64,000 bases of DNA from JAXHUM01 sp034189325 (GCA_034189325.1 JAXHUM010000074.1:1-64000); one strand, 5' to 3'. Counted from the first letter of the stretch, positions 37,501 to 45,265 are shown. Numbers and translations: made by a program. The notes: generated from the sequence alone by a model not told the origin.

Positions 37501-37560
37501 ATAGAGAGTGCTCCCGGCAATGGTACGAAGGTTATACTCTGGCTCCTTATGGAGGAATAA
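31576..37560 (+). CDS. Giant fused pseudokinase - AAA ATPase - GAF - 2xPAS - histidine kinase (2)
   Basis: 1994 aa from ATG 31576 with GGGGGAGG just upstream; an in-frame TTG six bases earlier is less likely. It has the same architecture as its neighbour but with two PAS domains (about 1480-1600 and 1605-1735). Its kinase-like domain is more degraded: AVLIMVC lacks the ATP-binding Lys, the catalytic loop is IIHGGIKPGNIFI (Gly127 for Asp), and DFG is replaced by EQG (Glu146). The ATPase motifs are intact (GYAGIGKST near residue 327, IFLDDLQW). The histidine kinase is intact: TVSHELRNPLGTIRSS (His1780), VNVMDNAFKAIEEK, FGVGLGLSIVRQIM. The C-terminal 230 residues are very like protein 1, pointing to tandem duplication. 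Confidence 0.88.
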   Translation: MVELPGYSIEEKISWKHGVLYRGKRDKDEKAVLIMVCGSPQATDAQSALFKHRFSMIMNLKSEGLISICGMEEFGGGFAVIFHDFTGTPLKDYFFDRRCDIMEFVEIALQLAKALGEIHRGHIIHGGIKPGNIFIDPKTRKVKIIEQGLSSLFKRENEQVYEPEALNDTLPYMSPEQTGRMNRIIDYSTDFYSLGIVLYELITGSLPFSSDNPLELFHSHIARTPRAPIRQRTDIPVPISEIILKLLSKNSEDRYHCSDGLVFDLEKCRRQLEINGRVEPFEIGETDISGELDIPQKIYGRRNEIDELVAAVDRVGRGVSELVLVTGYAGIGKSTLVNEMSKTIVTRGGYFLTGKYEQMRMNVPYSALVEAFEGLINQLLTESEDRIAQWKDRLVKALGNSGKIIADVIPTLELLIGEQPEIPLLRSHEAQTKFKLIFQDFVRVFSESAVPMVIFLDDLQWAGSPALDFIRFLMSDPSLQHILLVAACRGSEVGPSGRLGRWLESMNEAGLHYNQLYLEPLDFQSVQQLVHDTLKSQSVGADSLSKVIHEKTEGNPFFVRQFLTMLYDQKMLKVSPETGWQWDIDDIKKMEAADNVVDLTIKKMRDLPEASLNVLKASSCFERGFHLEELAQLYAKSIDETYADLFVCIEQGLIFLIEDTYMFSHDRIHETAYSLLSEDEKRSLHYRIGKILLKHLDKDTEVSDKVLNVVNQLDLGMDLIIDEKERVKLAELNLRAGRKVKSSGAYEAANRFFEIGIEVLPKDAWEKEYEPTLALYTEMGETSYLTGDNEQADAIFDVVIQNARSLLDKVRVYETKITSYTVGNRREEALMLGMEALSLLDFPMPEKVNPQVIMEEIELVKQHMGNRHVKDLIHLPELNDPYKLAVARIFISCSVSAYTSAPEFLPLIAMKLVNLSLESGNSRYSPYAYVIYGLILCGKLGEVDLGYRFGRLALDLTAKLNATELEAKVYYVFGDMINHWKNHYREDLTYLLESYRSGSENGDLAFASYALNHYVMTSFLMGEPLNEVKEKLERYGKVIEKYQQLSVIQEYRLLYQMVLNLLGEGEDKLRIRGEMSDEETTVAEWKRTKMFSGIGYYTVEKQFLLYLHRDYKGSMETAEAGERCVDSMIGMNLFVEYHFYYSLALLAYYPDASEDEKADYLKRVVKHQEKMKEWASHAPENFEHKYLLVEAEISRLRGGIKSTVSLFDRAIESAWRNGFIQDEAIAHERAALYCLSEGMEKIARIYMREAYNGYQRWGTVTKVADLENEYPYLSAETGFEKATEPDNKQSPTSSWPDASTMLDYRSIVESLQSISSEIVLDDLLKQLMKIVVEISGATRGVIILYREKGLSVEAERVVLDREITTVHSFPLDQREDLLIPLVNYVKRTKEYVALDDASNEGHFTLDPYVLRNQSKSICCLPVVRQSRPVGILYLENSIATGAFTPERMEVLQLFAIQAAISIENALLVDSMAKAERALRDSEEEYRNLLERANDGIVIVQDELFKYVNERMTKMFGYVADEILDRHLSQLIHPDDYPVVLDRYRRRMAGEKVIALYEIRIKHRDGHYVPIEVHAGTGMYNRRPAGLIICRDITERKRIQEELIAKERLLNFAIEQLPIPVCVANAPDGDISILNQAAIDLMVRPQKHVGDLPVGRIRDYWPCYRPDGTPYSVYELPLVRAVREGRATRNEEVVIRHSNGDHWVSGNAAPLKDEHGNIVAAIVAFPEITELKIAQKELSRYRDQLEKLVEERTAELKATQKELMIKERLATLGKLTATVSHELRNPLGTIRSSIFLVDQLTQGKKLGIRKALDRADRSLVRCDGIIDELMDYSRVRELHLKPTKIDQWLDVALNEQVIPKGVTLTWKPGAGIEIPLDREHFRRCIVNVMDNAFKAIEEKRGDLKAEDRELVEDQVVVESRATRDRLEIRITDTGTGIPPDHLGKIFEPLFSTRGFGVGLGLSIVRQIMEQHGGGIEIESAPGNGTKVILWLLMEE

Positions 37561-37703
37561 ACCTCGGATAGAATAGTCTCTGTAAGGTGTGTCGTGTACG
37601 GTGTTTCCTTGTTGGATAGGTATGATTGCGGAGCATCAAGGTTTTTTGCCGGAGGACTACTCGACCAAAATGGAGAGTCGAAAGGATCAAAGGGAGAAGA
37701 CGG

Positions 37704-38429
37704 GTGAGTAAGTTAAATATTCTTGTTGTGGATGATGACCGAGACTTTGCTGAAAGTCTGGCGGATGTCCTGGAGATGGAAGGCCATGGTGTGGAAATCG
37801 CCTTCAGGGGAGAGGATGCAGTAAAGATTTTTAAGGAGCGGGATTTTGATATTACTTTCATGGATGTGAAGCTTCCCGGAAAAAACGGCGTGGAGAGTCT
37901 GATGGATATCCGCAGGATAAAAGAGAACGCACGTGTTGTTATGATGACAGGGTACAGTGTGGAACAGCTTTTGGATCAAGCGACTGAAAATGGTGCGTGG
38001 GGGGTGTTCCATAAACCGGTCGACATAGAAGAAGTCATAAAAATGCTTAACAGGGTCAAGACCGGCGGCATTCTCATCGCGGATGATGATCCTGATTTTA
38101 TTGAAGGCCTGAAGGACCTGCTTGAAAACGGTGGATATAGCGTTTTTGTTGCCGCCAACGGCATGGAGGTCATCGAAAGGGTAAAGTCAAAGCGAATTGA
38201 TGTGTTGATCCTAGACCTTCGCATGCCTATTCTGAACGGATTGGAGACCTATACGGAACTGAGGAGCCAGGGTTATAATATTCCAACGATTATCGTCACG
38301 GCATATGCTAGGGAAGAAAGGGACGTCCTGGATACCCTGCATTCGTTATCCGTCACCGGGATATTGAGCAAGCCGTTTAATCCAGAGGACCTAATCAAGA
38401 GTGTGGAAAGCATTGTCCGGGGTGATTAA
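37704..38429 (+). CDS. Response regulator with two receiver domains, no DNA-binding output
   Basis: 241 aa from GTG 37704, after AGGGAGAA; the longer upstream frame has no ribosome site. Receiver 1 has ILVVDDDRDFAESLAD with acceptor Asp54 (FMDVKLPG), a Thr in MMTGYS and a Lys in FHKPVD. Receiver 2 has ILIADDDPDFIEGLKD, Asp171 (LILDLRMP), VTAYAR and SKPFN. Both keep all phosphorylation residues. There is no effector domain, so it likely relays phosphate or acts by protein contact. It sits 143 bp after the second giant kinase and just before the hybrid kinase. Confidence 0.9.
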   Translation: MSKLNILVVDDDRDFAESLADVLEMEGHGVEIAFRGEDAVKIFKERDFDITFMDVKLPGKNGVESLMDIRRIKENARVVMMTGYSVEQLLDQATENGAWGVFHKPVDIEEVIKMLNRVKTGGILIADDDPDFIEGLKDLLENGGYSVFVAANGMEVIERVKSKRIDVLILDLRMPILNGLETYTELRSQGYNIPTIIVTAYAREERDVLDTLHSLSVTGILSKPFNPEDLIKSVESIVRGD

Positions 38430-38491
38430 TATGTTTTTTTAAATAGGTCGTGAGCATCATGATATCTATGGTCTCATCGATGGAGGATTTC

Positions 38492-41020
38492 ATGAGCAAA
38501 CATGAAATGGACGCAATGCGATATCAGGAGACTGAGCGCCGTATCCTGGTTGTGGATGATGACAGAGACTTTCTTGACAGTCTTACCGATATTCTCAAAC
38601 AACAAGGATACACGGTCAAGAAGGCTGACAGCGTGAGTTCGGCAAACCAGGCGATAAACGATTTCGATTCTCATGTCGCACTTGTTGATTTGCGCCTGGG
38701 TCGAAGCAACGGCATGGATCTCATAGGCCATCTCATGGAGATGAGGCCGGACATCCTTTGTCTGATAGTAACGGCTTACGCGGATGTGCAGACAGCCATT
38801 GATGCGCTACATAAAGGTGTCTATGATTATTTGCGCAAGCCCGTGCATCCGCATGAACTCTTTGCCACCCTGGACAGGTGTTTTGATAAGCTGAAACTGG
38901 AGCGAGAAAAGAGAGCGGCCGAAGCAGCGCTGAAGCACAGAAACAGGGAACTGGAGGAGATTAATGCCCGGCTACGAAAGATCGTTACTTCTGCAAGCAG
39001 GATCACGGCCGACTCCGGTTCCGGATCAATGAGTTCTACTCTGATGAATGAATTCGCCTACAACGCGAACGCCGACGGCGGCTGCCTTTATTTGATGGAA
39101 GAGGGATCTCTGGTTCTTTATCAATCGTTGAATATCGGTAATATCCCCAATCAGATTCTCCTTCCAATTCCCAATGACGGCCTTTTTGAACGGGCCATAA
39201 GGGATGGAAGACCGATTCTGATAGAAAACATCGGTGCGGAAGACCTTGCCTTTGCAGGAAAATGGAAAGGTTTTCAAGAGGGCTCTGTGCTTATCTTTCC
39301 CCTGGCGAACGAAAAAGGAGACATCACGGGGATCGTCACGATAAACCGAAGGTCTCCACCCCCTTTTTCCGACAAGGATGTCGACATCGGAGCGATACTG
39401 GCTTCCTATGCATACGAGACTATTCGAGCCACGAGGGCGACCGAGGCGCTCATTGCCAGTGAGGCCCGCTACCGACTATTCTCGGACAATGTGACGGATG
39501 TCATCTGGACGGCTGATTTGAACATGAAGTACACTTATGTGAGTCCATCGATCCGATTATTAAGAGGGTTCACTAAGGAGGAGGCGATGGATCAGACGCT
39601 GGACGAAATGCTGGTTCCGGAGTCTCGAAGGATATGTGAGCAGATTCTTGAAGAGGAGATGGCCCAGGAAAGGGTGGGTGAACAAAACCTTTTTAGATCT
39701 CGAACCATTGAACTTGACACCATCCGTAGGGACGGCTCCATTGTACCGGTTGAGGTTAAAGTAACCTTCCAGCGTGACAGCCAAGGTCGGCCCATAGGGA
39801 TTATTGGTGTGACCCGTGATATCAGCGAGAGGAAAAAGGCGGAAGAGGAAAAGGCAAGAATTGAGTCTCAGCTCCTCCAGGCTCAAAAAATGGAGGCCGT
39901 GGGGATTCTTGCCGGGGGTGTGGCCCATGACTTCAATAACCTTTTGACAACTATCCTGGGAAATACCGATCTGGCCATGATGAACCTGCGCCGATCAGAC
40001 CCTTCCAACGTGTATCTCAAACAGGTTCAGCAGGCCTCAACAAGGGCCGCCGACCTGACGCGTCAGTTACTCCTGTTCAGCCGCAGACAGCCGATGGAGC
40101 ATATACCGCTCAATCTATCCAGGACTGTGGAAAACATGTTGAAGATGCTGAAACGCCTTATTGGAGAGGACATCTCTATTGGAGCTGATTGCGATCCCGA
40201 TCTCTGGACAGTGAAGGCGGATGAGGGAAACACCGAGCAGGTATTAATGAATCTTTCGGTTAACGCCCGTGATGCCATGCCCGAAGGCGGCAGCATCCAC
40301 ATCACAACGGAAAATGTTGTGGTGGACCTTGAAAGGTGCAAGACGATGCCGGATGCCAGGCCGGGAAAATATGTCAGGCTTTCGGTCGCCGATACGGGAG
40401 TGGGGATGGATAGCGAGACCCTTCTACGGATATTCGAACCTTTTTTTACGACAAAGGGCGCGGGCGCGGGAACAGGACTGGGTCTCTCTGTCGTCTATGG
40501 CATTGTCAAAGAGCATGATGGTTGGATAGAAGTCGTGAGCGAGCAGGGAAAGGGCACAACCTTTAGAATTTGCATGCCCGCCGTTCCATTAAAGGTTGAA
40601 GAGAAAACAGACCCTATTGTACCAACGCAGGAACTGAAGGGGCACAATGAACGAATACTCCTTGTGGAGGATGAGGATGGTGTCCGTGAGTTCGCGACGA
40701 GGGCCTTAAGAAAAAGCGGATATGTCGTATTTGAATGTGGAAACGCAAAAGAGGGCCTTGATATTTTTAAAAAAGAGAACGGCGATTTCCAATTGGTCTT
40801 CTCCGATGTCGTCCTGCCTGGGGAAAACGGCGTACAGTTGGTGACCAAGCTTCTGGGCAGGAAACCAGGGCTTCGCGTATTGCTCTGCAGTGGATACACT
40901 GATCAGAAATCACACCGACAGATTGTAATCGACAAGGGTTTTCCCTTCCTTCAAAAGCCTTACTCCGTAGTGAACCTCCTTAAAACCGTTAAGGAGATAT
41001 TGGCCTGGAAGGAGGAGTGA
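38492..41020 (+). CDS. Hybrid histidine kinase REC-GAF-PAS-HisKA-HATPase-REC
   Basis: 842 aa from ATG 38492 (GGAGG six bases before); the upstream GTG is unlikely. Domains: receiver (10-125; VALVDLRLG, Asp66), GAF (about 170-310), PAS (315-435; SEARYRLFSDNVTDVIWTAD), HisKA with GGVAHDFNNLLTTILGN (His479), HATPase (NLSVNARDAMPEGG, GAGTGLGLSVVYGIV) and a C-terminal receiver (725-842; LVFSDVVLPG, Asp772, LCSGYT, LQKPYS). Receivers at both ends flanking one kinase suit a phosphorelay hub that takes input from the double-receiver protein or the giant kinases. No membrane segments. Confidence 0.9.
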   Translation: MSKHEMDAMRYQETERRILVVDDDRDFLDSLTDILKQQGYTVKKADSVSSANQAINDFDSHVALVDLRLGRSNGMDLIGHLMEMRPDILCLIVTAYADVQTAIDALHKGVYDYLRKPVHPHELFATLDRCFDKLKLEREKRAAEAALKHRNRELEEINARLRKIVTSASRITADSGSGSMSSTLMNEFAYNANADGGCLYLMEEGSLVLYQSLNIGNIPNQILLPIPNDGLFERAIRDGRPILIENIGAEDLAFAGKWKGFQEGSVLIFPLANEKGDITGIVTINRRSPPPFSDKDVDIGAILASYAYETIRATRATEALIASEARYRLFSDNVTDVIWTADLNMKYTYVSPSIRLLRGFTKEEAMDQTLDEMLVPESRRICEQILEEEMAQERVGEQNLFRSRTIELDTIRRDGSIVPVEVKVTFQRDSQGRPIGIIGVTRDISERKKAEEEKARIESQLLQAQKMEAVGILAGGVAHDFNNLLTTILGNTDLAMMNLRRSDPSNVYLKQVQQASTRAADLTRQLLLFSRRQPMEHIPLNLSRTVENMLKMLKRLIGEDISIGADCDPDLWTVKADEGNTEQVLMNLSVNARDAMPEGGSIHITTENVVVDLERCKTMPDARPGKYVRLSVADTGVGMDSETLLRIFEPFFTTKGAGAGTGLGLSVVYGIVKEHDGWIEVVSEQGKGTTFRICMPAVPLKVEEKTDPIVPTQELKGHNERILLVEDEDGVREFATRALRKSGYVVFECGNAKEGLDIFKKENGDFQLVFSDVVLPGENGVQLVTKLLGRKPGLRVLLCSGYTDQKSHRQIVIDKGFPFLQKPYSVVNLLKTVKEILAWKEE

Positions 41021-41104
41021 GATACAAAGTCTTCAGAGGCTTGTGAAGAGCCTGTGGGGACTCGCACCAGAGGGCAAACTAAAGAAAATGAGGAGGGAAA
41101 TGCC

Positions 41105-41860
41105 ATGAAAACCATCCCTTTATTTCTTGCTGTTCTGGTTTTGATGATCCGCCCCGCCTTTGCAGGAGAGCCCCTTCGCATCGGTGATTTCTACACCATG
41201 GTCCTCTCCACACCCCAAGAGACTGGATTCCTTGACCTTGTCATCAAAGAAGCCCTCGCCAGGGTGGGAAAGGAGGTGGTCTTTGTGCAATTGCCGCCGG
41301 CCCGTTCCATTATCCTTGCCAACGATGGCGCCCTAGACGGAGATATCAGTCGTGTGTCCGATATCCACGAGATTACCGGTAACAGATTTCCGAATATAGT
41401 CAAAGTACCTGAAAAATTGTTTGACGCCTATTATGTTGCTTTCTCAAAGGACGTGGATATCGAGATAGAGGGGTGGGAGAGTTTGAAACCCTACACCGTC
41501 GGGATCGTTACCGGCTTTAAGATCATGGAAGAGAATACCAAAGAGGTGAAAAACCTCACAAAAGTTGAAAATCCGAGGCTCCTGTTTACTCTTCTCAAAA
41601 AGAACAGGGCGGACATGATCATTTATGATCGATATATCGGATATGGGATCCTCAAGCTGATGGGGATGAAGGGTGTCAAAGCACTCGATCCGCCACTGGC
41701 AACGAGAGAGTTTTTCTTGTATCTCAATAAAAAACACTTAAAGCTCATCCCGAAAATAGCTGAAGCCATGGCCGAGATGAAAAAGGATGGAACCTACCAA
41801 GATATGTTTAATAAGACCATAGGTCTCCTGGTCAGAGAGGTGGATGGATGGTCAAAGTAG
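41105..41860 (+). CDS. Periplasmic solute-binding protein (family 3 / PBP2-like)
   Basis: 251 aa from ATG 41105 with GAGGAGGG upstream. A signal peptide (KTIPLFLAVLVLMIRPAFAG) is cleaved near residue 20. The mature part is a type 2 periplasmic-binding fold: RIGDFYTMVLSTPQETGFLD, KPYTVGIVTGFKIMEENTKE and ADMIIYDRYIGYGILKLMGM. No ABC permease or ATPase is encoded nearby. Its end overlaps the start of a membrane histidine kinase by 13 bp, so it probably delivers a ligand signal to that kinase and does not serve transport. Confidence 0.85.
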   Translation: MKTIPLFLAVLVLMIRPAFAGEPLRIGDFYTMVLSTPQETGFLDLVIKEALARVGKEVVFVQLPPARSIILANDGALDGDISRVSDIHEITGNRFPNIVKVPEKLFDAYYVAFSKDVDIEIEGWESLKPYTVGIVTGFKIMEENTKEVKNLTKVENPRLLFTLLKKNRADMIIYDRYIGYGILKLMGMKGVKALDPPLATREFFLYLNKKHLKLIPKIAEAMAEMKKDGTYQDMFNKTIGLLVREVDGWSK

Positions 41861-43749
41861 GGGAGATACTCAATTCCTTGAGATATAGTGTGGCTGGTAA
41901 GTTCATCCTTTTCATGCTTCTCGTCAGCTCGATCATCACTTTTATCGGAACCGGCGTACAGTTATATATTGACTACTCCAGAGATAGGGAATCGATTCGA
42001 GATACATTCCGGCAGATCGACGTAAGTTATAGGCAGAGCATTGCCAACACAATGTGGGTTTCCAACATGGACGCCTTAAAGATGCAACTCCAGGGTATCT
42101 TAAAATTGAGAAACATGCAGTACCTGGAGGTCGAGTTAGAGGATAAAAGCCTCATACGTGTGGGGAGCCCTGAGACAAAACATATCCTTACCCGTGAATA
42201 TATCTTATCTCATGGTTTCAGAGGCCGGGAGATTTACTTAGGGACGATGCGAGTCACGGCGAGTTTGCGGGGAGTGTATGAACGGTTGTTAAACAAGGTG
42301 TCTATCATTTTCCTCATTCAGACAGCCCATGTCTTTGTTGTCGCCTTCTTTATTCTATTTCTTTTCTATATCCTTGTTGGGAGGCATCTCCACACTCTGG
42401 CACAATACGTAAGATCATTCGATTTAGAAAACCCGGGCACTCCTCTACGATTAAGGAGATATCCTGAAAAATATAATGAAAAAAATGAACTCTCTGTCCT
42501 GGCACATTCAGTCAATGAAATGCGTATGGATTTAATAGACAAGATAAAGAAGCGTGATCAGGCAGAGGCATTATTGCGGGAAAGAGAAGAGTCGTATCAT
42601 CTGCTGATCACTGAAATGTCGGCCGGGTTTGCATTGCACGAAGTTCTATGCAAGGAAGATGGAACTCCCTATGACTATCGCTTTATCGAAGTGAACGCAG
42701 CCTTTGAAAAGATTGTAGGAATTGAGAGGGAGAGGATCCTTGGCAAGACAGTACTCGGCTTGCTTCCGAGCTTGGAAAAATACTGGGTCGATACATATGC
42801 AGAGGTCATAACAACTGGGAATCCTGCTACCTTTGAAAGGTATTTAAAGGAGCTGGACAGGTGTTTATATGTGGTGGCATATGTCCCCCAAAAGGGCCGA
42901 TTTGCGGTGATCGTTCAGGATATCTCGGAACGAAAGAGAGCTGAGGAGGAGCTAAAAGAGCACAAAGATCACCTTGAGGAGATGGTCAACGAAAGGACGG
43001 CCGAATTGAGGCATGCCCAGGAGAGACTCCTCGCTTCGGAACGCCTTGCCACCCTTGGCAAGTTTGCCGGGAGCGTCTCGCACGAGTTGCGAAATCCATT
43101 GGCTGTAATCGGGAGTTCTGTCTACTATTTGAAAAAGAAACTCAATGATCCAGATCAAAAGACAATGACCCATCTGGATCGAATAAGTAGGCAGGTGAAA
43201 TACTCAACAGCCATTATGGAGAGCCTTCTTGATCTGACACGTATGAAATCATTACGAAAGGAAAAACTCGATTTGGCTGTTCTCCTTAATGAAGCCATAT
43301 CCGAGTCCAGGATCCCAAAAACCATAAGAGTTCAGCGAGAGATGAAGGAAGGGGTCCTGGTTTATGGTGATTCCCAACAACTTCACATGACGTTCAGAAA
43401 TATCATTAAGAACGCCGTCGATGCAATGAATGAAGATGGAACACTCACGGTTGGTTTGGAAGTCTCAGAGGATGGAGAATTTACTGAAACCCTCATCAAG
43501 GATACAGGTTCCGGCATTGATCCGGAGCATATCCCCGAAATCTTCGACCCGCTTTTTACCACTAAGTCCAGGGGAATAGGCTTTGGTCTCTCAATAAGTC
43601 AACAGATCGTCGACAGGCATGGAGGTTTCATCGATGTTGTATCGGAACCGGAAAAGGGATCGAGTTTTGTTGTGAAACTGCCTACCCAAGCCCGAAACCA
43701 ATCGACCGAAGTGGAGAGGGTGGAGAAACCGTTTACGGAGATGCTTTGA
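41848..43749 (+). CDS. Membrane sensor histidine kinase with periplasmic loop and PAS domain
   Basis: 633 aa. TM1 is near 15-40 (FILFMLLVSSIITFIGTGVQ), followed by a periplasmic loop of about 110 residues and TM2 near 150-175 (FVVAFFILFLFYILVG). A HAMP-like linker (LSVLAHSVNEMRMDLIDKI) leads to PAS (about 250-355; MSAGFALHEVLCKEDGTPYD) and a coiled coil. HisKA has SVSHELRNPLAVIGSS (His412); HATPase has FRNIIKNAVDAMNEDG and GIGFGLSISQQIVDRHGG. The start lies within the binding-protein gene, so the two are coupled. Its likely cognate response regulator immediately downstream is broken. Confidence 0.9.
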   Translation: MVKVGEILNSLRYSVAGKFILFMLLVSSIITFIGTGVQLYIDYSRDRESIRDTFRQIDVSYRQSIANTMWVSNMDALKMQLQGILKLRNMQYLEVELEDKSLIRVGSPETKHILTREYILSHGFRGREIYLGTMRVTASLRGVYERLLNKVSIIFLIQTAHVFVVAFFILFLFYILVGRHLHTLAQYVRSFDLENPGTPLRLRRYPEKYNEKNELSVLAHSVNEMRMDLIDKIKKRDQAEALLREREESYHLLITEMSAGFALHEVLCKEDGTPYDYRFIEVNAAFEKIVGIERERILGKTVLGLLPSLEKYWVDTYAEVITTGNPATFERYLKELDRCLYVVAYVPQKGRFAVIVQDISERKRAEEELKEHKDHLEEMVNERTAELRHAQERLLASERLATLGKFAGSVSHELRNPLAVIGSSVYYLKKKLNDPDQKTMTHLDRISRQVKYSTAIMESLLDLTRMKSLRKEKLDLAVLLNEAISESRIPKTIRVQREMKEGVLVYGDSQQLHMTFRNIIKNAVDAMNEDGTLTVGLEVSEDGEFTETLIKDTGSGIDPEHIPEIFDPLFTTKSRGIGFGLSISQQIVDRHGGFIDVVSEPEKGSSFVVKLPTQARNQSTEVERVEKPFTEML

Positions 43750-43970
43750 ATGGAGCATGGCAAGAGAATCCTTGTCGTGGATGACAATAAGGAGTTCTGT
43801 CATAAGCTGTTTGATATCCTTGAAGTAGAGAGATTCGATGTGGAAGGGCCTTGAAGTTACCCGGTTTGAGCGGTCTGGATACGTATCTTGCTATCCGTAA
43901 GTTCCTCCCGGAGGTTACCGGCATCGCCGTCACCGGTTATATGGGAGAAACTTGGAACCATGGTTACTGA
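43750..43970 (+). pseudogene. Response regulator receiver, internally deleted and frameshifted
   Basis: The ATG begins right after the histidine kinase stop. The first frame reads EHGKRILVVDDNKEFCHKLF through RFDVEGP and stops at TGA 43852. A second frame continues with LKLPGLSGLDTYLAIRKFLP and EVTGIAVTGYMGETW to TGA 43968. Together these are the start and middle of a receiver, but about 20-25 residues including the phospho-acceptor Asp are missing at the junction, and the C-terminus is gone. A deletion with frameshift is the simplest reading. Confidence 0.8.
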
Positions 43971-43996
43971 TTATCGGATTAGGGAGGTCATTAAAG

Positions 43997-44290
43997 ATGT
44001 CTGAAGAGGAAAGGGTGGGCTGTCGTGTCGTCGGCACGATCAGAAATGTTAAGGGAGTGTGCAGCGCCGGCCACAAAGTGGGAGACCGACTTGAATTGAG
44101 CGGATATAATACGGCCGGACTGTGCGGTTTTTTTTATCACGGCATCTTCCCCTACGTTATCATGCTCCAGTTCGGGGGAGGTTTCCCTTCTGAGTGGGGA
44201 AATCCCGATCTCTTGGAGCTTGACTGTATGGACAAGGTCAATGCCGTGACCATAGAGCTGAAGAGGATCGAGGAAAAGGAGTCAATTTGA
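43997..44290 (+). CDS. TIGR04076 family protein
   Basis: 97 aa from ATG 43997, preceded by GGGAGG; an upstream in-frame ATG at 43952 lies inside the receiver pseudogene. EERVGCRVVGTIRNVKGVCS, GHKVGDRLELSGYNTAGLCG and FFYHGIFPYVIMLQFGGGFP fit the small TIGR04076 proteins of anaerobes, which keep Cys residues near strands and have no known function. The 3' end overlaps the convergent MauE-like gene by 9 bp. Confidence 0.8.
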   Translation: MSEEERVGCRVVGTIRNVKGVCSAGHKVGDRLELSGYNTAGLCGFFYHGIFPYVIMLQFGGGFPSEWGNPDLLELDCMDKVNAVTIELKRIEEKESI

Positions 44291-45265
44291 GAGGACGTCC
44301 TCAATCATCCCATAGGTCGGCACGTTGTAGTCCCATACCTGGAGGACCTTTCTGTTGCTGACAAGGATGACCCGCGGCAAGTCTCCCTCTCTCAACAGAT
44401 GCCAAAAGGCATTATCCCTGATGCGTCTGATCGGAAAGGCTGGTCGAGATTCCTCCATGAACATCGAGACCTGCTCTTCATCATTTGCGCACAGGCCCAC
44501 TAAGGAGGGGAGATTCGGTTCTTCGGATAAGGCATTCAGTTCAAAAAGGACCTCACGGCAATGGTCACAGTCCGTGGCCATCAGGACAATCAGATACTCC
44601 CCTTGACTCAAATCGATGTCGTTGGCACCCTGTATCTCCAGCCGGGCCAGCTCTGCCTGAATCTTGTCCCATGGGGATTGCTCTGTTTCGGACAGGGAAA
44701 AACCAAAGATAAAAGGTAGAATGCATCCGCAGACAGCGGCCGAGACGACGGCCGACGCCTTCATACGGTTCGGCGTAACCTGCCGGGACCGCGACATTAT
44801 CCAAGGCAGGAGCGTTAAGACAAACAGCAACAGGTTTTCAATGGCCGCTTCCCCAGGGGTGCGTTTCATCCAGACCCCGAAACACCCGCATTCTTCCGTA
44901 GCATTCGTAAGCCAGGCCCATCCGGTGAATCCCTGGAAGACCAAAAACAGGACCCCGGTCAGCGCGAGCGTCAGCCTTGGGCGATAAAACAGGATGTTCC
45001 CCACACCCAGAGTACACTCCACGACAATAAGGGCCCAGGCGCTCACGGCCAACCATTTATCGCCGATAGGTATCCCATAGTCTTTGAGTTGGAGGACAAA
45101 GAGGTCCATGTCCATAGATTTTACAATGGCCGCCAGAATCAAGACGAGACCTATGAACGCGGCCAAAAGAGGGGATACCCACCTCTTCCAAGATGGAGAC
45201 CGGTTCGGGGCTGGTTCCTGTGTGGAGTTCTTTTCAACAGATCGATTGTTCTTCGTTGATGTCAT
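44282..45265 (-). CDS. MauE/DoxX-like membrane protein fused to a thioredoxin-like domain
   Basis: 327 aa. Residues 25-165 are four hydrophobic segments of the MauE type (LLAAFIGLVLILAAIVKSMD, AWALIVVECTLGVGNILF), with CGCFG after the third, the redox Cys pair of the family. Another hydrophobic helix sits near 170-190. The C-terminal 120 residues are periplasmic and thioredoxin-like, with YLIVLMATDCDHCREVLFEL (CxxC) and LPRVILVSNRKVLQVWDY. MauE passes disulfides or electrons across the membrane, and the fused thioredoxin domain may be its partner. ATG after AGGAGGTGA. It is divergent from elbB. Confidence 0.8.
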   Translation of the reverse strand: MTSTKNNRSVEKNSTQEPAPNRSPSWKRWVSPLLAAFIGLVLILAAIVKSMDMDLFVLQLKDYGIPIGDKWLAVSAWALIVVECTLGVGNILFYRPRLTLALTGVLFLVFQGFTGWAWLTNATEECGCFGVWMKRTPGEAAIENLLLFVLTLLPWIMSRSRQVTPNRMKASAVVSAAVCGCILPFIFGFSLSETEQSPWDKIQAELARLEIQGANDIDLSQGEYLIVLMATDCDHCREVLFELNALSEEPNLPSLVGLCANDEEQVSMFMEESRPAFPIRRIRDNAFWHLLREGDLPRVILVSNRKVLQVWDYNVPTYGMIEDVLSN

